Made by a program: the position numbers and the translations under genes | Notes under the pieces: model-generated | Databases searched by the model: none | Told to the model about the DNA's origin: nothing | Seen by the model: only the letters and a program-made list of their open reading frames with translations | Source of the DNA: Eubacteriales bacterium | GTDB taxonomy: Bacteria > Bacillota > Clostridia > Oscillospirales > Acutalibacteraceae | Direction of reading: 5' to 3' | Assembly: GCA_030529125.1 (NCBI GenBank) | Contig: JAUMXP010000017.1 | Location: forward strand, 1-16,471 | DNA: 16,471 nucleotides | In this document: positions 1-8,009 of the stretch, piece by piece | How the letters are laid out: every line of letters begins with the position of its first letter | Numbering within the stretch: the first letter of the stretch is position 1

Positions 1-930
1 CTGTGATCCAACCATAGCGGCATTATCGCCACACAAAGAAAGCTGTGGCATATAAAGTTTGAAGCCGTTTTCTTTGCACTCACGCTCAAGCTCACTGCGT
101 AAAAGTGAGTTTGCAGACACACCGCCTGCAGTTACTAAGGTTTTGACCCCCAAGTCTTTAGCCGCCAGAATAAAGTTCTTTGTAAGACAAGAAACAACTG
201 CTTTTCTAAAACTTGCACAAACATCTTTGACCGGTACTTCCTGCCCTCTCTGCTCAAGGTTGTGGATTATATTGATCACTGCAGTCTTAAGCCCTGAGAA
301 AGAAAAATCATACGGTGCATCATCGACCTTAGGATGTGGCAATATAAAGGCACTATCATCGCCTTCTTGTGCAATTTTATCGAGCATAATACCACCCGGA
401 TACGGTATACCCATAGTACGTGCTGCTTTGTCAAACGCTTCGCCTGCGGCATCGTCGCGTGTGCGACCGATGATACGCATCTTTGTATAGCTTTCGACCA
501 TAACAATGTGGCTGTGTCCGCCAGATACTACAAGACATAAGAAAGGTGGTTTTAATTCTTTGTGCGAAATATAATTAGCAGCTATGTGGGAACGTAGATG
601 GTGTACAGGCACAAGCGGTTTGTTAGTCGCAAGTGACAGACCTTTAGCAAAATTCACACCGACAAGCAACGCACCAATAAGACCAGGTGCATGTGTAACC
701 GCAATCGCATCAATATCATCAAGCGTAGTGTCAGCTTCTTTTAATGCGTTTTCAACTACTTGACAAATAGCTTCAGCGTGTCTGCGTGATGCAATCTCAG
801 GCACAACACCACCGTAGAGCTTGTGTTCTTCAACCTGTGACGCAATAACAGAAGACAGCACCTCTCTGCCATCTTTCACAACCGCTGCGGCTGTTTCGTC
901 ACAACTGCTTTCAATAGATAAAATTCTCAT
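1..930 (-). CDS. tsaD: tRNA N6-adenosine threonylcarbamoyltransferase TsaD, partial (C-terminus beyond left edge)
   Basis: TsaD transfers the threonylcarbamoyl group from threonylcarbamoyl-AMP to A37 of ANN-decoding tRNAs (t6A), working with TsaB and TsaE in the cytoplasm. The frame is open from an ATG at 930 to the window edge, giving 310 residues; the family is usually about 335-345 long, so roughly 30 are missing. Visible family marks are the N-terminal IESSCDET, the metal-binding HHLRSH with His111 and His115, VSGGHSHIV near residue 135, and the late GGVSANSLLR followed by LCGDNAAM. An AGAGGA ribosome binding site sits 6 bases before the ATG. It is the last visible gene of the alr-polA-ywlE-rimI-tsaD operon, 14 bases after rimI. 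tsaB and tsaE, often neighbours of tsaD and rimI, are not in the window. Confidence 0.96.
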   Translation of the reverse strand, partial: MRILSIESSCDETAAAVVKDGREVLSSVIASQVEEHKLYGGVVPEIASRRHAEAICQVVENALKEADTTLDDIDAIAVTHAPGLIGALLVGVNFAKGLSLATNKPLVPVHHLRSHIAANYISHKELKPPFLCLVVSGGHSHIVMVESYTKMRIIGRTRDDAAGEAFDKAARTMGIPYPGGIMLDKIAQEGDDSAFILPHPKVDDAPYDFSFSGLKTAVINIIHNLEQRGQEVPVKDVCASFRKAVVSCLTKNFILAAKDLGVKTLVTAGGVSANSLLRSELERECKENGFKLYMPQLSLCGDNAAMVGSQ

Positions 931-944
931 ACTATTCCTCTAAA

Positions 945-1379
945 TTATAAATACTTAGTCATAAGTACAGCATCTTCAGTAGGTTTGCTGTAATAGTTTT
1001 TTCTCACCGCTACAACTTCAAAGTTCTCGCTAAGATAGAACGCCTGTGCGCTCTCGTTTGATGCTCTGACTTCAAGCGTGATAAAGCTCAGGCTCTTCTC
1101 TTTTGCAATGTCCATAAGCTTAGTAAACAGAGCTTTCGCAACGCCTTGTCTACGATAGGATTTATCAACTGCAATTAGAAGCAAGCTGCCTTCATCGAGC
1201 ACAAAATTAAGCACTGCGTAACCGATTACTCTGTCATCACTAAGAGCTACATAACAGCACGAGCTGTCTTTATCAACCTCTGAAGCAAAGCTATCAAAAG
1301 ACCACGGATGAGTAAAACTGCTGTTTTCAATCTCAACAACACCGCTTAGGTGTTCTTTAGTCATTTTTGAAATAATCAT
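945..1379 (-). CDS. rimI: Ribosomal protein S18 alanine N-acetyltransferase RimI (GNAT family)
   Basis: This is a 144-residue single-domain GNAT acetyltransferase that uses acetyl-CoA; RimI classically acetylates the N-terminal alanine of ribosomal protein S18. The acetyl-CoA pyrophosphate-binding motif A is RRQGVA at residues 76-81. A glutamate in TLEVRASN (Glu103) and the tyrosine in AFYLSENF (Tyr115) fall where RimI has its catalytic base and acid. The length is normal. Its ATG overlaps the stop of the upstream phosphatase gene (ATGA), and no strong ribosome binding site is visible, so translation is probably coupled. Placement beside tsaD is the usual arrangement in bacteria and supports RimI over another GNAT, although the substrate in Gram-positives may be broader. 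Confidence 0.92.
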   Translation of the reverse strand: MIISKMTKEHLSGVVEIENSSFTHPWSFDSFASEVDKDSSCCYVALSDDRVIGYAVLNFVLDEGSLLLIAVDKSYRRQGVAKALFTKLMDIAKEKSLSFITLEVRASNESAQAFYLSENFEVVAVRKNYYSKPTEDAVLMTKYL

Positions 1380-1825
1380 AGTGTATCAATCAACTTATTT
1401 ATAGCAACAAACAGGTCGTCTGCACATTTTTTATACGCTGCCATATCCCCGCCAAACGGATCAGCAATACCGATATCGATGTCGTATTTATCACTCGGAT
1501 CTTTTTCTAGTACTCTGATCATCTCAGCAGGTATTCCAAGCGAACCTACGAGCGTAGCCTGGTCATAATTCATAGTTACAAACAAGTCGTACTGTGACAG
1601 TTTGACATTTGGCAAAAAACGTGACTTGTGCTCGCTTAAATCGATACCTCGCTGTGCCATAATATCCACAGCATATTTTGCGGCAGAAAGGCCGTTTACA
1701 GTAGCTACGCCTGCAGATTCAGCGTGCATATCAAGATTTTTATCACGGCAGATTTTATTGAAAATATATTCTGCCATCGGACTGCGACAGGTGTTACCTG
1801 TGCAGATAAAAAGTACATTTTTCAT
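1376..1825 (-). CDS. ywlE: Low-molecular-weight protein phosphatase, YwlE-type (protein-arginine phosphatase)
   Basis: This is a 149-residue member of the low-molecular-weight tyrosine phosphatase fold. The phosphate loop is CTGNTCRS, with nucleophile Cys8 and Arg14, and the general acid is Asp122 in ADPFGGD. Threonine at residue 12 of the loop is the known marker that separates YwlE arginine phosphatases from tyrosine phosphatases, which have Ile there (CLGNICRS). The expected role is removal of phosphate from phospho-arginine placed by the McsB kinase, linked to protein quality control and stress. The gene starts 3 bases after the polA stop with an AAAGGGA ribosome binding site and overlaps rimI by ATGA. 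The specificity call is inferred from the one loop residue; McsB is not in the window. Confidence 0.88.
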   Translation of the reverse strand: MKNVLFICTGNTCRSPMAEYIFNKICRDKNLDMHAESAGVATVNGLSAAKYAVDIMAQRGIDLSEHKSRFLPNVKLSQYDLFVTMNYDQATLVGSLGIPAEMIRVLEKDPSDKYDIDIGIADPFGGDMAAYKKCADDLFVAINKLIDTL

Positions 1826-1828
1826 AAT

Positions 1829-4408
1829 TTATCCCTTTGCATCGTACCATGTTTTGCCGACTGATGCTTCAGCCACAAGCGGTACGTTTAGTTTTACTGC
1901 GCTTTCCATTTCTTCTTGCAAGAGCATAGCAACTCTCATTGACTCATATGCCGGTGCTTCTACAATCAATTCGTCGTGAACCTGCAGGATAAGTCGTGCT
2001 GACAACCCCTCGTCTTTCAGACGTTTATCAACACGCACCATAGCGATTTTTATGATGTCGGCAGCTGTGCCCTGAATCGGAGCATTACGCGCAACACGCT
2101 CTCCAAAAGCACGAGTCATATGATTAGACGCTGTAAGCTCAGGCAGATATCTGCGTCTGCCAAAAATAGTCTCAACATAGCCGTCAGCTTTTGCACGCTC
2201 AATAATATTCTTCATATACAAGTCAATATCACTATAATGACTCAGGTATGATTTAATGTAATTTGATGCTTCCTTGTTTGTAACACCGATATCTTTAGCC
2301 AAAGAGAAAGCACCAATACCATATACAATACCGAAGTTAACCGCCTTGGCTCTGCTTCGCATTATAGGTGTCACCATCTCTAGCGGCATATTGAACACCT
2401 GTGAAGCAGTAATTGAATGGATATCTTCATTATCAATGAACGCATCACACATATTCTTGTCACCTGAAATATGCGCTAATACCCTCAGCTCAATCTGTGA
2501 GTAGTCGGCATCAATAAGCACACAATCATCTTTTGCAACAAAGAAACGTCTGAGTTCTCGGCCAAGCTCTGTACGCACAGGGATATTCTGTAAATTAGGC
2601 TCAGTCGAGCTGATACGACCTGTACGTGTTTCTGTCTGATTGAAAGATGAGTGGATTCTGTTATCCTCCTGCACTACCTTAACAAGCGAATCACAGTAAG
2701 TAGACTTAAGCTTTGCAAGTGTGCGGTATCTCAGAATCATAGATATAACGGGGTGGTAATTCACAAGACTCTCGAGTACATCAGCGTTAGTCGAGTAACC
2801 ACTCTTGGTCTTTTTCTTAGCAGGAAGACCTAAATCTTCAAATAGTGCTACAGCAAGCTGTTTAGGCGAATTGATGTTAAACTCGTATCCTATCTGATCG
2901 TAAATCTCACGTTCGAGATTATTAACCTGTAAAGCTATATCCTCGCCATAACGCTTGATGCCATCAACATCAACCATAAAACCGATGTTCTCCATTTTTG
3001 CGAGCACGTTAGATAGCGGAATTTCAACATCACACAGTAAAGAGCGCTGAGAGAATTCGTCAATTTTTGTAAGCAACTTGTCTTTGAGCTCACTCATAGC
3101 GCCTATAACTGCGTAGTCTTTGTACTGCTCGTCTATATCTGCAAGCACAACATCATACTGCGCACACAACTGCTGTAGGTCGTATGATGATGCGTTAGGG
3201 TTGAGCAGATACGCAGCAAGCGTAATATCAAAAGTAAGATTTTTTATTTCAAAACCATTTTTATCTGCGTAAGAAAATAATTCCTTAGAAGAAAATACAC
3301 TTTTCTCAATCTTCTCATTTTTGAGCACATCTCTAAGCAGCGCTTCGTCGTCACACACTACAACCTTGTCGTTTAAGACGTAGGCTGTTTTTAGCACATT
3401 ACGCGAGAGTGTATCATCTTCAAAAAACGGATAAATACAAACTTCAGTTACATCGTTTAATTCTTTTGCAGAATTAATATAATCAAGCTCAAGCACTTCT
3501 AGTGTCTTCTTCTCTATCTGCGTCTCAGTTGATTCTTCAGTATAGTCGCCGTCGAGATTGAGTTTTTTGATAAGTGAAAACAGCTCAAGCTTGTTCATCA
3601 TCTTCTGTGCTTGTGCCTTATCGCCCTCACTCACAATATAAGCATCCATATCCGTGTCAACAGGCGCAGTCAGGCATATCTCGCCGAGCATACGCGAAAT
3701 AAGCGCATTTTCTTTGCTATCAATAAGCTTCTTACGCATATTCTCTTTAATATCAAGCTCATCGATATGTTCGTATATATACTCGACAGTTTTATACTTC
3801 AAAATTAAATCTGTCGCACCCTTAGGACCAATTCCAGCCACACCAGGGATATTATCAGATGAATCACCCTGAATTGCTTTTATTTCTATGAGCTCACGCG
3901 GTGTAACCCCGTATTCTTCCATAACGGTATCAGGAGTGTAAATCATAGTGCCGTTGAGGTTTTTAGCCAGACGTACAGACACTTTGTCAGACACTAACTG
4001 TAAACTATCCCTGTCTCCTGTTGCGATAACACATTCGTCGCCTCTGTCGGCACACGCTTTAGATAATGTGCCTAAGATATCATCAGCTTCATAGCCCTCG
4101 CAGGTGACAATTTTATACCCCAGAGCAGTGAGCAAGTCTTTGAGAGGTTGCAACTGCATGTGGAGTTCTTCAGGCATACCTTTTCTATTAGCTTTGTACA
4201 GAGTGTACGCCTCGTGTCTGAATGTCTTGGCTTTTAAGTCAAACGCAATAGCCACTGCGTCAGGAGTGGTATCATTCTTTATTTTTTCAAGCATAGTAAG
4301 AAAACCGTAAATCGCATTTGTGAACATTCCATCTTTTGTAGTAAGAGGTCTGATACCATAGAATGCACGGTTTAAAATTGAGTTTCCGTCTACAACTAAA
4401 AGTTTCAT
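1829..4408 (-). CDS. polA: DNA polymerase I (5' nuclease plus polymerase; proofreading domain apparently inactive)
   Basis: PolA fills gaps and removes RNA primers in replication and repair. Residues 1-290 are the 5' nuclease domain (Asp7 in VVDGNS, the EGYEADD cluster at 104-110, TGDRDS at 130-135, GDSSDNIPG at 181-189). Residues 300-460 occupy the 3'-5' exonuclease position but lack the acidic metal ligands: no DxE is seen near 320-330, and the last motif reads YAVIG where active enzymes have YxxxD. The polymerase domain has motif A DADYSQIELR (633-642), the O-helix with Arg684, Lys688, Phe692 and Tyr696, and motif C HDE at 811-813. Phe692 predicts the usual discrimination against dideoxynucleotides. 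Its length of 859 is normal. The start overlaps the alr stop by ATGA; a GGAAGTGAT within the alr end may serve as ribosome binding site. Confidence 0.98.
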   Translation of the reverse strand: MKLLVVDGNSILNRAFYGIRPLTTKDGMFTNAIYGFLTMLEKIKNDTTPDAVAIAFDLKAKTFRHEAYTLYKANRKGMPEELHMQLQPLKDLLTALGYKIVTCEGYEADDILGTLSKACADRGDECVIATGDRDSLQLVSDKVSVRLAKNLNGTMIYTPDTVMEEYGVTPRELIEIKAIQGDSSDNIPGVAGIGPKGATDLILKYKTVEYIYEHIDELDIKENMRKKLIDSKENALISRMLGEICLTAPVDTDMDAYIVSEGDKAQAQKMMNKLELFSLIKKLNLDGDYTEESTETQIEKKTLEVLELDYINSAKELNDVTEVCIYPFFEDDTLSRNVLKTAYVLNDKVVVCDDEALLRDVLKNEKIEKSVFSSKELFSYADKNGFEIKNLTFDITLAAYLLNPNASSYDLQQLCAQYDVVLADIDEQYKDYAVIGAMSELKDKLLTKIDEFSQRSLLCDVEIPLSNVLAKMENIGFMVDVDGIKRYGEDIALQVNNLEREIYDQIGYEFNINSPKQLAVALFEDLGLPAKKKTKSGYSTNADVLESLVNYHPVISMILRYRTLAKLKSTYCDSLVKVVQEDNRIHSSFNQTETRTGRISSTEPNLQNIPVRTELGRELRRFFVAKDDCVLIDADYSQIELRVLAHISGDKNMCDAFIDNEDIHSITASQVFNMPLEMVTPIMRSRAKAVNFGIVYGIGAFSLAKDIGVTNKEASNYIKSYLSHYSDIDLYMKNIIERAKADGYVETIFGRRRYLPELTASNHMTRAFGERVARNAPIQGTAADIIKIAMVRVDKRLKDEGLSARLILQVHDELIVEAPAYESMRVAMLLQEEMESAVKLNVPLVAEASVGKTWYDAKG

Positions 4409-5583
4409 ATCTTATACATCACTTCCACTGTAACGCCATTGCGGCGATAAAGTCTAGGTACTCGCTTTGATACTGAGCACACAATCTCGTAGTTTATAGT
4501 GTTACCCCACTTAGCTACATCGTCAGGGGTAGGCTCTCCCCCTTTTCCGTTGCCAAAAAGCACGCAAACGTTACCGATTTCAACATCTTCTATATCAGTG
4601 ACATCGAGCAAGGTCTGATCCATACAGATCCTACCGATAATCTTAGCTTTCTGACCTTTAATATACATATAGCCATCTTTTGCAAAAGCTCTGATGTATC
4701 CATCAGCATAGCCTACAGGAACAGTAGCAATTTTCATATCGCGCTCTGCTGTAAACGTTCTGCCGTAGCTGACAGTAGTGCCTTTCTTAATCTCTTTGAC
4801 ATAAGACACCATAGTCTTGAGTCTCATGATAGGCTCAAGCTCTAAACGGTCCTTAAGCTTTGCAGATGGAGAAAGACCATACAGTATAATACCCGCACGT
4901 ACCATATCAAGCTTCATATCTTTGTGGTCGATTATGGCACCTGAGTTAGAGCAATGAGTCAGTGAAAACTCTACGCCTGACTGTCTGAGCTGTTCTACTG
5001 TATAGATAAAAGCATCATACTGCTTTTTAGTAAATTCTGCGCCGTTTTCACACTCGTCAGCAACAGCAAAATGAGTGAAAATACCCTCAGCTATCAGATT
5101 TGGTAACTCACAAGATTCTTTTATTTCTTCAATAGAATTATTATCTCTAGGGAATTCCTGACACATATAGCCCAGTCTGCTCATACCGGTGTCACACTTG
5201 ATGTGGATTTTGCACTCAACACCTGCTTGTACACATTCGCTTGAGAGCATCTTGGCATAATCATTGCCGTATACAGCCTGAGAGATATTATTATCTGCTA
5301 AGTCTTTAGCTCGGTTAGCAGGAGTGTAACCCAGAATAAGCATAGGCTCTTTGATACCTGCTTCTCTTAGCTCGAGCGCTTCGTCTAAATTAGACACTGC
5401 AAAATAGTCGCAGTTAAGCTCGCTGTATAGCTTTGCAAGCTCCACAGCTCCATGGCCGTAGCCGTCTGCTTTGATTACACAACAGATTTTTGTGTCTTCT
5501 CCTATTTGATTTTTAATAGCGTGATAATTTGAAATAGCAGCATCCATATTGATTTCTGCCCATAGTCTTCTAGTGAATATCAC
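4405..5583 (-). CDS. alr: Alanine racemase (PLP-dependent)
   Basis: Alr interconverts L- and D-alanine, supplying D-Ala for peptidoglycan. It has the PLP lysine in VIKADGYGHG (Lys41 counted from the longer start), the opposing catalytic tyrosine in VSYGRTF (Tyr276), and the MDQ motif at 324-326. The N-terminal barrel and C-terminal beta domain together give normal length (392-395). The frame can open at GTG 5592 or GTG 5583. I prefer 5583, because GGGGTGAT lies just ahead of it and matches the 16S rRNA tail, whereas 5592 has no site at proper distance; the ambiguity changes only three residues. It is the first gene of the minus-strand operon, with a sigma-A promoter 32 bases upstream. The stop overlaps polA. 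Confidence 0.95.
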   Translation of the reverse strand: MIFTRRLWAEINMDAAISNYHAIKNQIGEDTKICCVIKADGYGHGAVELAKLYSELNCDYFAVSNLDEALELREAGIKEPMLILGYTPANRAKDLADNNISQAVYGNDYAKMLSSECVQAGVECKIHIKCDTGMSRLGYMCQEFPRDNNSIEEIKESCELPNLIAEGIFTHFAVADECENGAEFTKKQYDAFIYTVEQLRQSGVEFSLTHCSNSGAIIDHKDMKLDMVRAGIILYGLSPSAKLKDRLELEPIMRLKTMVSYVKEIKKGTTVSYGRTFTAERDMKIATVPVGYADGYIRAFAKDGYMYIKGQKAKIIGRICMDQTLLDVTDIEDVEIGNVCVLFGNGKGGEPTPDDVAKWGNTINYEIVCSVSKRVPRLYRRNGVTVEVMYKI

Positions 5584-5595
5584 ACATATCACCCC
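5576..5595 (-). promoter_or_regulatory. Ribosome binding site that decides the alr start
   Basis: Read on the minus strand, GGGGTGAT directly precedes the GTG at 5583 and overlaps the alternative GTG at 5592. The GGTGAT part pairs with the 3' end of 16S rRNA, as does AGGTGAT before the HAD gene at 13111. This argues for the internal GTG. Confidence 0.55.
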
Positions 5596-5614
5596 AGTTT
5601 ACATATTCCATTAT

Positions 5615-5643
5615 ATTATAATATATATGTTTAATTAATACAA
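5615..5643 (-). promoter_or_regulatory. Sigma-A promoter of the alr-polA-ywlE-rimI-tsaD operon
   Basis: On the minus strand TTGTAT (5643-5638) and a consensus TATAAT (5620-5615) are separated by exactly 17 bases. The predicted start near 5608 leaves a leader of about 25 bases to the preferred alr start. No other promoter is obvious before polA, so the five genes probably share it. Confidence 0.7.
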
Positions 5644-5687
5644 TACTTTAATTACATAATAAACGCATTATTGCACATTCTAACCTA

Positions 5688-5716
5688 TTGATTTTATTGA
5701 TTTAATGTGGTAAAAT
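5688..5716 (+). promoter_or_regulatory. Sigma-A promoter of the PutP-type symporter gene
   Basis: TTGATT (5688-5693), a 17-base spacer and TAAAAT (5711-5716) with an extended -10 TG at 5708-5709. The start site would be near 5723. A second TTGATT at 5697 is badly spaced. The gene has a GGAGGG ribosome binding site at 5757-5762. Confidence 0.72.
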
Positions 5717-5768
5717 GGTAGTGTGTTTTTTATCAGCAAATACAATTTAATAAATTGGAGGGTATAAA

Positions 5769-7694
5769 ATGACAGAAAAACAAATCATTATTCTTGTTGC
5801 TTTCGGTGCATATATGCTTATGATGATCCTCATCGGCGCATTAAGCTCAAAGAACAAGAATAACGAAGACTACTTCCTCGGCGGTCGTGGTCTCGGCAGC
5901 TGGACAGCAGCGCTGTCAGCTCAGGCATCCGACATGAGCGGATGGTTACTCATGGGTTTACCTGGTGCTATCTACATAGCAGGTACTGGTGAAGTATGGA
6001 TTGCTATCGGTCTTTTAATCGGTACTATACTCAACTGGTTCTTGGTTGCTGGCAGACTCAGAAGGTACACTATCAAAGCTAACAACTCGCTGACTATCCC
6101 TAGTTTCTTTGAAAACCGTTTCCGTGATAGGACCGGCATACTCAAGATAGTTGCTTCTCTTATCATTATCTTATTCTTTGCGGTTTACACTGCATCTGCG
6201 TTCTCATCAGGCGCAACACTTTTTGCAAACGTATTCGGAAAATCAAATCCAACAGGTTTATGCACTATCACTCTTGATACTGAAGGTGCTGACATGTGGT
6301 CTAACCTTCACTATACAGTTGAGCAAGCTTCCGACGACAAAGCAAACAAAGTAACAGTTGCTGCTGAAGAAACATCAGCTGAGGGCTATTATCTCGTAGG
6401 TACACTCGGTGGCGAGAATAAGTGGCAAACTACAATCGGCGAAGACGGAAAATCACCATACACAGCTGACAGACGTCTCACAACAGGCGGTGACGGTCAG
6501 TCGGTTGTTTCTGTAAATTATGAACTTTCAGAAGGTGACGATTTCAGAGTAGTTTACTTTGATGGCGAAAACGTCACTCAGACAGCAACAAGTCAGACTA
6601 CCAACAACATGTATATTATCGGTCTGACAATCGCTGCTTTCGTTATCCTTCTTTATACATTAATGGGCGGTTTCAAGGCTGTATGCTACACAGACTTTAT
6701 TCAGGGTATCCTGATGCTTATAGCTATCTTAGCTGTTCCGATTATCGCTTACATCGGTCTTACAGGCGAGTTCGGCAGTCTTTCTAACGCATTATCAGAG
6801 CATGGTGTAAACGATTCTGCAGGTTACCTCTCACTTATGAAAGACGGTAACGGCGCTCCTATCTCTTGGAAATCTATTGTTTCTAACCTTGGCTGGGCTC
6901 TCGGTTACTTTGGTATGCCACACATTCTTATCAGATTTATGGCTATCAAATCTGACAGAGAAGTTAAGAAATCAAGAGTTATTGCTATCGTTTGGGTTAT
7001 CCTCTCACTCGGCGCTGCATGTATTCTTGGTTTATTTGCTAGAGGCTTCCTTTCAAATCAGCTCTTTAAAGACAATAGTGAGACAGTATTCATCAAAACT
7101 ATTCTTCAGATCTTTGATTCTAACTACGTACTCATCTTCATCGGTGGTATCTTCCTCTGCGGTATTCTTGCTGCTATCATGTCTACCGCTGATTCACAGC
7201 TTCTGGTTACTGCATCTGCTGTATCAGAAGACATGTACAAGGGCGCTATCAACAAAAAAGCTAGCGAAAAGAGCTCGCTTCGTATCGGCAAAATTGCAGT
7301 TATCGTAATCGCTATTATCGCATGGATAATTGCTATGAACCCTAACTCATCAATCATGGATCTTGTATCCAACGCATGGGCAGGTTTCGGTGCTGCATTT
7401 GGTCCTGTTGTACTACTCTCACTCTTCTGGAAGCGTTTCAATCTCGCAGGTGCTATCGCAGGTATGGCTACTGGTGCTGGCTTTGTTATCTTCTGGGATT
7501 ACATCAAATGCACAACAATTATCGAAAACGGAAAAGAAGTTGCTGCAACTTTCGGCACATCAACAGGCATCTACTCACTCGTTATCGGCTTCTTCCTTGC
7601 AGCAGCTGTTGCAGTTTTAGTATCACTCATCACAAAAGCTCCTTCAAAGGAAATTCAGGACGAATTCGATGCTGTTAAAACAGTAGAAATCTAA
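5769..7694 (+). CDS. putP: Na+/solute symporter of the SSS family, PutP (proline)-like, with an inserted extracellular domain
   Basis: This is a membrane symporter that by homology uses the Na+ gradient to import proline. The PutP core is very clear: Arg40 in FLGGR, then SDMSGWLLMGLPGA with Asp55 and Ser57 in the same numbering as E. coli PutP, and MSTADSQLLV with Ser472/Thr473 matching the Na+-site Ser340/Thr341 pair. The tail KAPSKEIQDEFDAV is PutP-like. The protein has 641 residues against about 500 for PutP. The excess lies between the fourth and fifth membrane segments, at about residues 159-280, on the outer face in the PutP topology. That insert is polar, Asp/Glu/Thr-rich and beta-strand-like (EGYYLVGTLGG, DDFRVVYFDGEN), with no membrane segment. 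Proline as substrate is likely but not certain, given the insert. Monocistronic, with its own promoter and terminator. Confidence 0.9.
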   Translation: MTEKQIIILVAFGAYMLMMILIGALSSKNKNNEDYFLGGRGLGSWTAALSAQASDMSGWLLMGLPGAIYIAGTGEVWIAIGLLIGTILNWFLVAGRLRRYTIKANNSLTIPSFFENRFRDRTGILKIVASLIIILFFAVYTASAFSSGATLFANVFGKSNPTGLCTITLDTEGADMWSNLHYTVEQASDDKANKVTVAAEETSAEGYYLVGTLGGENKWQTTIGEDGKSPYTADRRLTTGGDGQSVVSVNYELSEGDDFRVVYFDGENVTQTATSQTTNNMYIIGLTIAAFVILLYTLMGGFKAVCYTDFIQGILMLIAILAVPIIAYIGLTGEFGSLSNALSEHGVNDSAGYLSLMKDGNGAPISWKSIVSNLGWALGYFGMPHILIRFMAIKSDREVKKSRVIAIVWVILSLGAACILGLFARGFLSNQLFKDNSETVFIKTILQIFDSNYVLIFIGGIFLCGILAAIMSTADSQLLVTASAVSEDMYKGAINKKASEKSSLRIGKIAVIVIAIIAWIIAMNPNSSIMDLVSNAWAGFGAAFGPVVLLSLFWKRFNLAGAIAGMATGAGFVIFWDYIKCTTIIENGKEVAATFGTSTGIYSLVIGFFLAAAVAVLVSLITKAPSKEIQDEFDAVKTVEI

Positions 7695-7697
7695 TTA

Positions 7698-7713
7698 ACA
7701 CTATATATAGTAT
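7698..7713. promoter_or_regulatory. NrdR-box-like palindrome 1
   Basis: ACACTATATATAGTAT differs from the known NrdR consensus ACACWATATATWGTGT at one position and contains a perfect 12-base palindrome. It lies just after the putP stop and before its terminator, nearly 380 bases from nrdD, so a role at nrdD is uncertain. Confidence 0.35.
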
Positions 7714-7723
7714 AGTAAATTTT

Positions 7724-7759
7724 AAAACCGACGTCTTTATGGCGTCGGTTTTTTGTTTT
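7724..7759 (+). terminator. Rho-independent terminator of putP
   Basis: The stem pairs AAAACCGACG (7724-7733) with CGTCGGTTTT (7743-7752). A G.T and a C-G pair can extend it to about 12 pairs around loop TTTAT. The T-rich tail (TTTTTTGTTTT) follows directly. Confidence 0.9.
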
Positions 7760-7817
7760 ACTTACTTTCATTTTTCGTACTGAGAATATAGAAATACAAG
7801 TCTGTAACCAATGCTTT

Positions 7818-7861
7818 AGCACTTTACTATAGCCACTACATATAGTGGTCAGGTGCTTTTT
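7818..7861 (+). terminator. T-tailed hairpin, possible second terminator or leader structure
   Basis: The outer arms AGCAC/GTGCT (7818-7822, 7853-7857) enclose a 6-pair inner hairpin CCACTA-CATA-TAGTGG (7833-7848), and five T (7857-7861) follow. It is about 100 bases past the putP terminator with no gene between. It could be a back-up terminator, the end of an unseen short RNA, or only an operator palindrome. Confidence 0.4.
7833..7848. promoter_or_regulatory. NrdR-box-like palindrome 2
   Basis: CCACTACATATAGTGG matches 13 of 16 positions of the NrdR consensus and is palindromic apart from one pair. It forms the inner stem of the hairpin at 7818-7861, so DNA-site and RNA-structure readings compete. 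Confidence 0.35.
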
Positions 7862-7959
7862 CTACACAAAATTTAGTTATATTTCCCTATAGAAAATATA
7901 ACACCCTGTCAATGGATATATTGTACAAATAAAAACTTTTTTATCGTACAAAATACCGA

Positions 7960-7988
7960 TTGATTTTACACTGTGCATCAGCTATACT
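7960..7988 (+). promoter_or_regulatory. Sigma-A promoter of nrdDG
   Basis: TTGATT (7960-7965), spacer of 17 bases, TATACT (7983-7988). The start would be near 7995, giving a leader of about 80 bases before nrdD. Confidence 0.65.
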
Positions 7989-8009
7989 GTATAAGCACTT
8001 TTAGGGTCA

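Noticed and set aside
59..490. Open frame of 143 codons on the plus strand at the left end
   Set aside because: It is antisense to tsaD, whose frame carries unmistakable motifs; the peptide shows no domain and no good ribosome binding site.
6877..7308. Open frame of 143 codons on the plus strand inside the symporter gene
   Set aside because: It is an out-of-frame shadow of putP membrane segments, hydrophobic only because the codons are T-rich.
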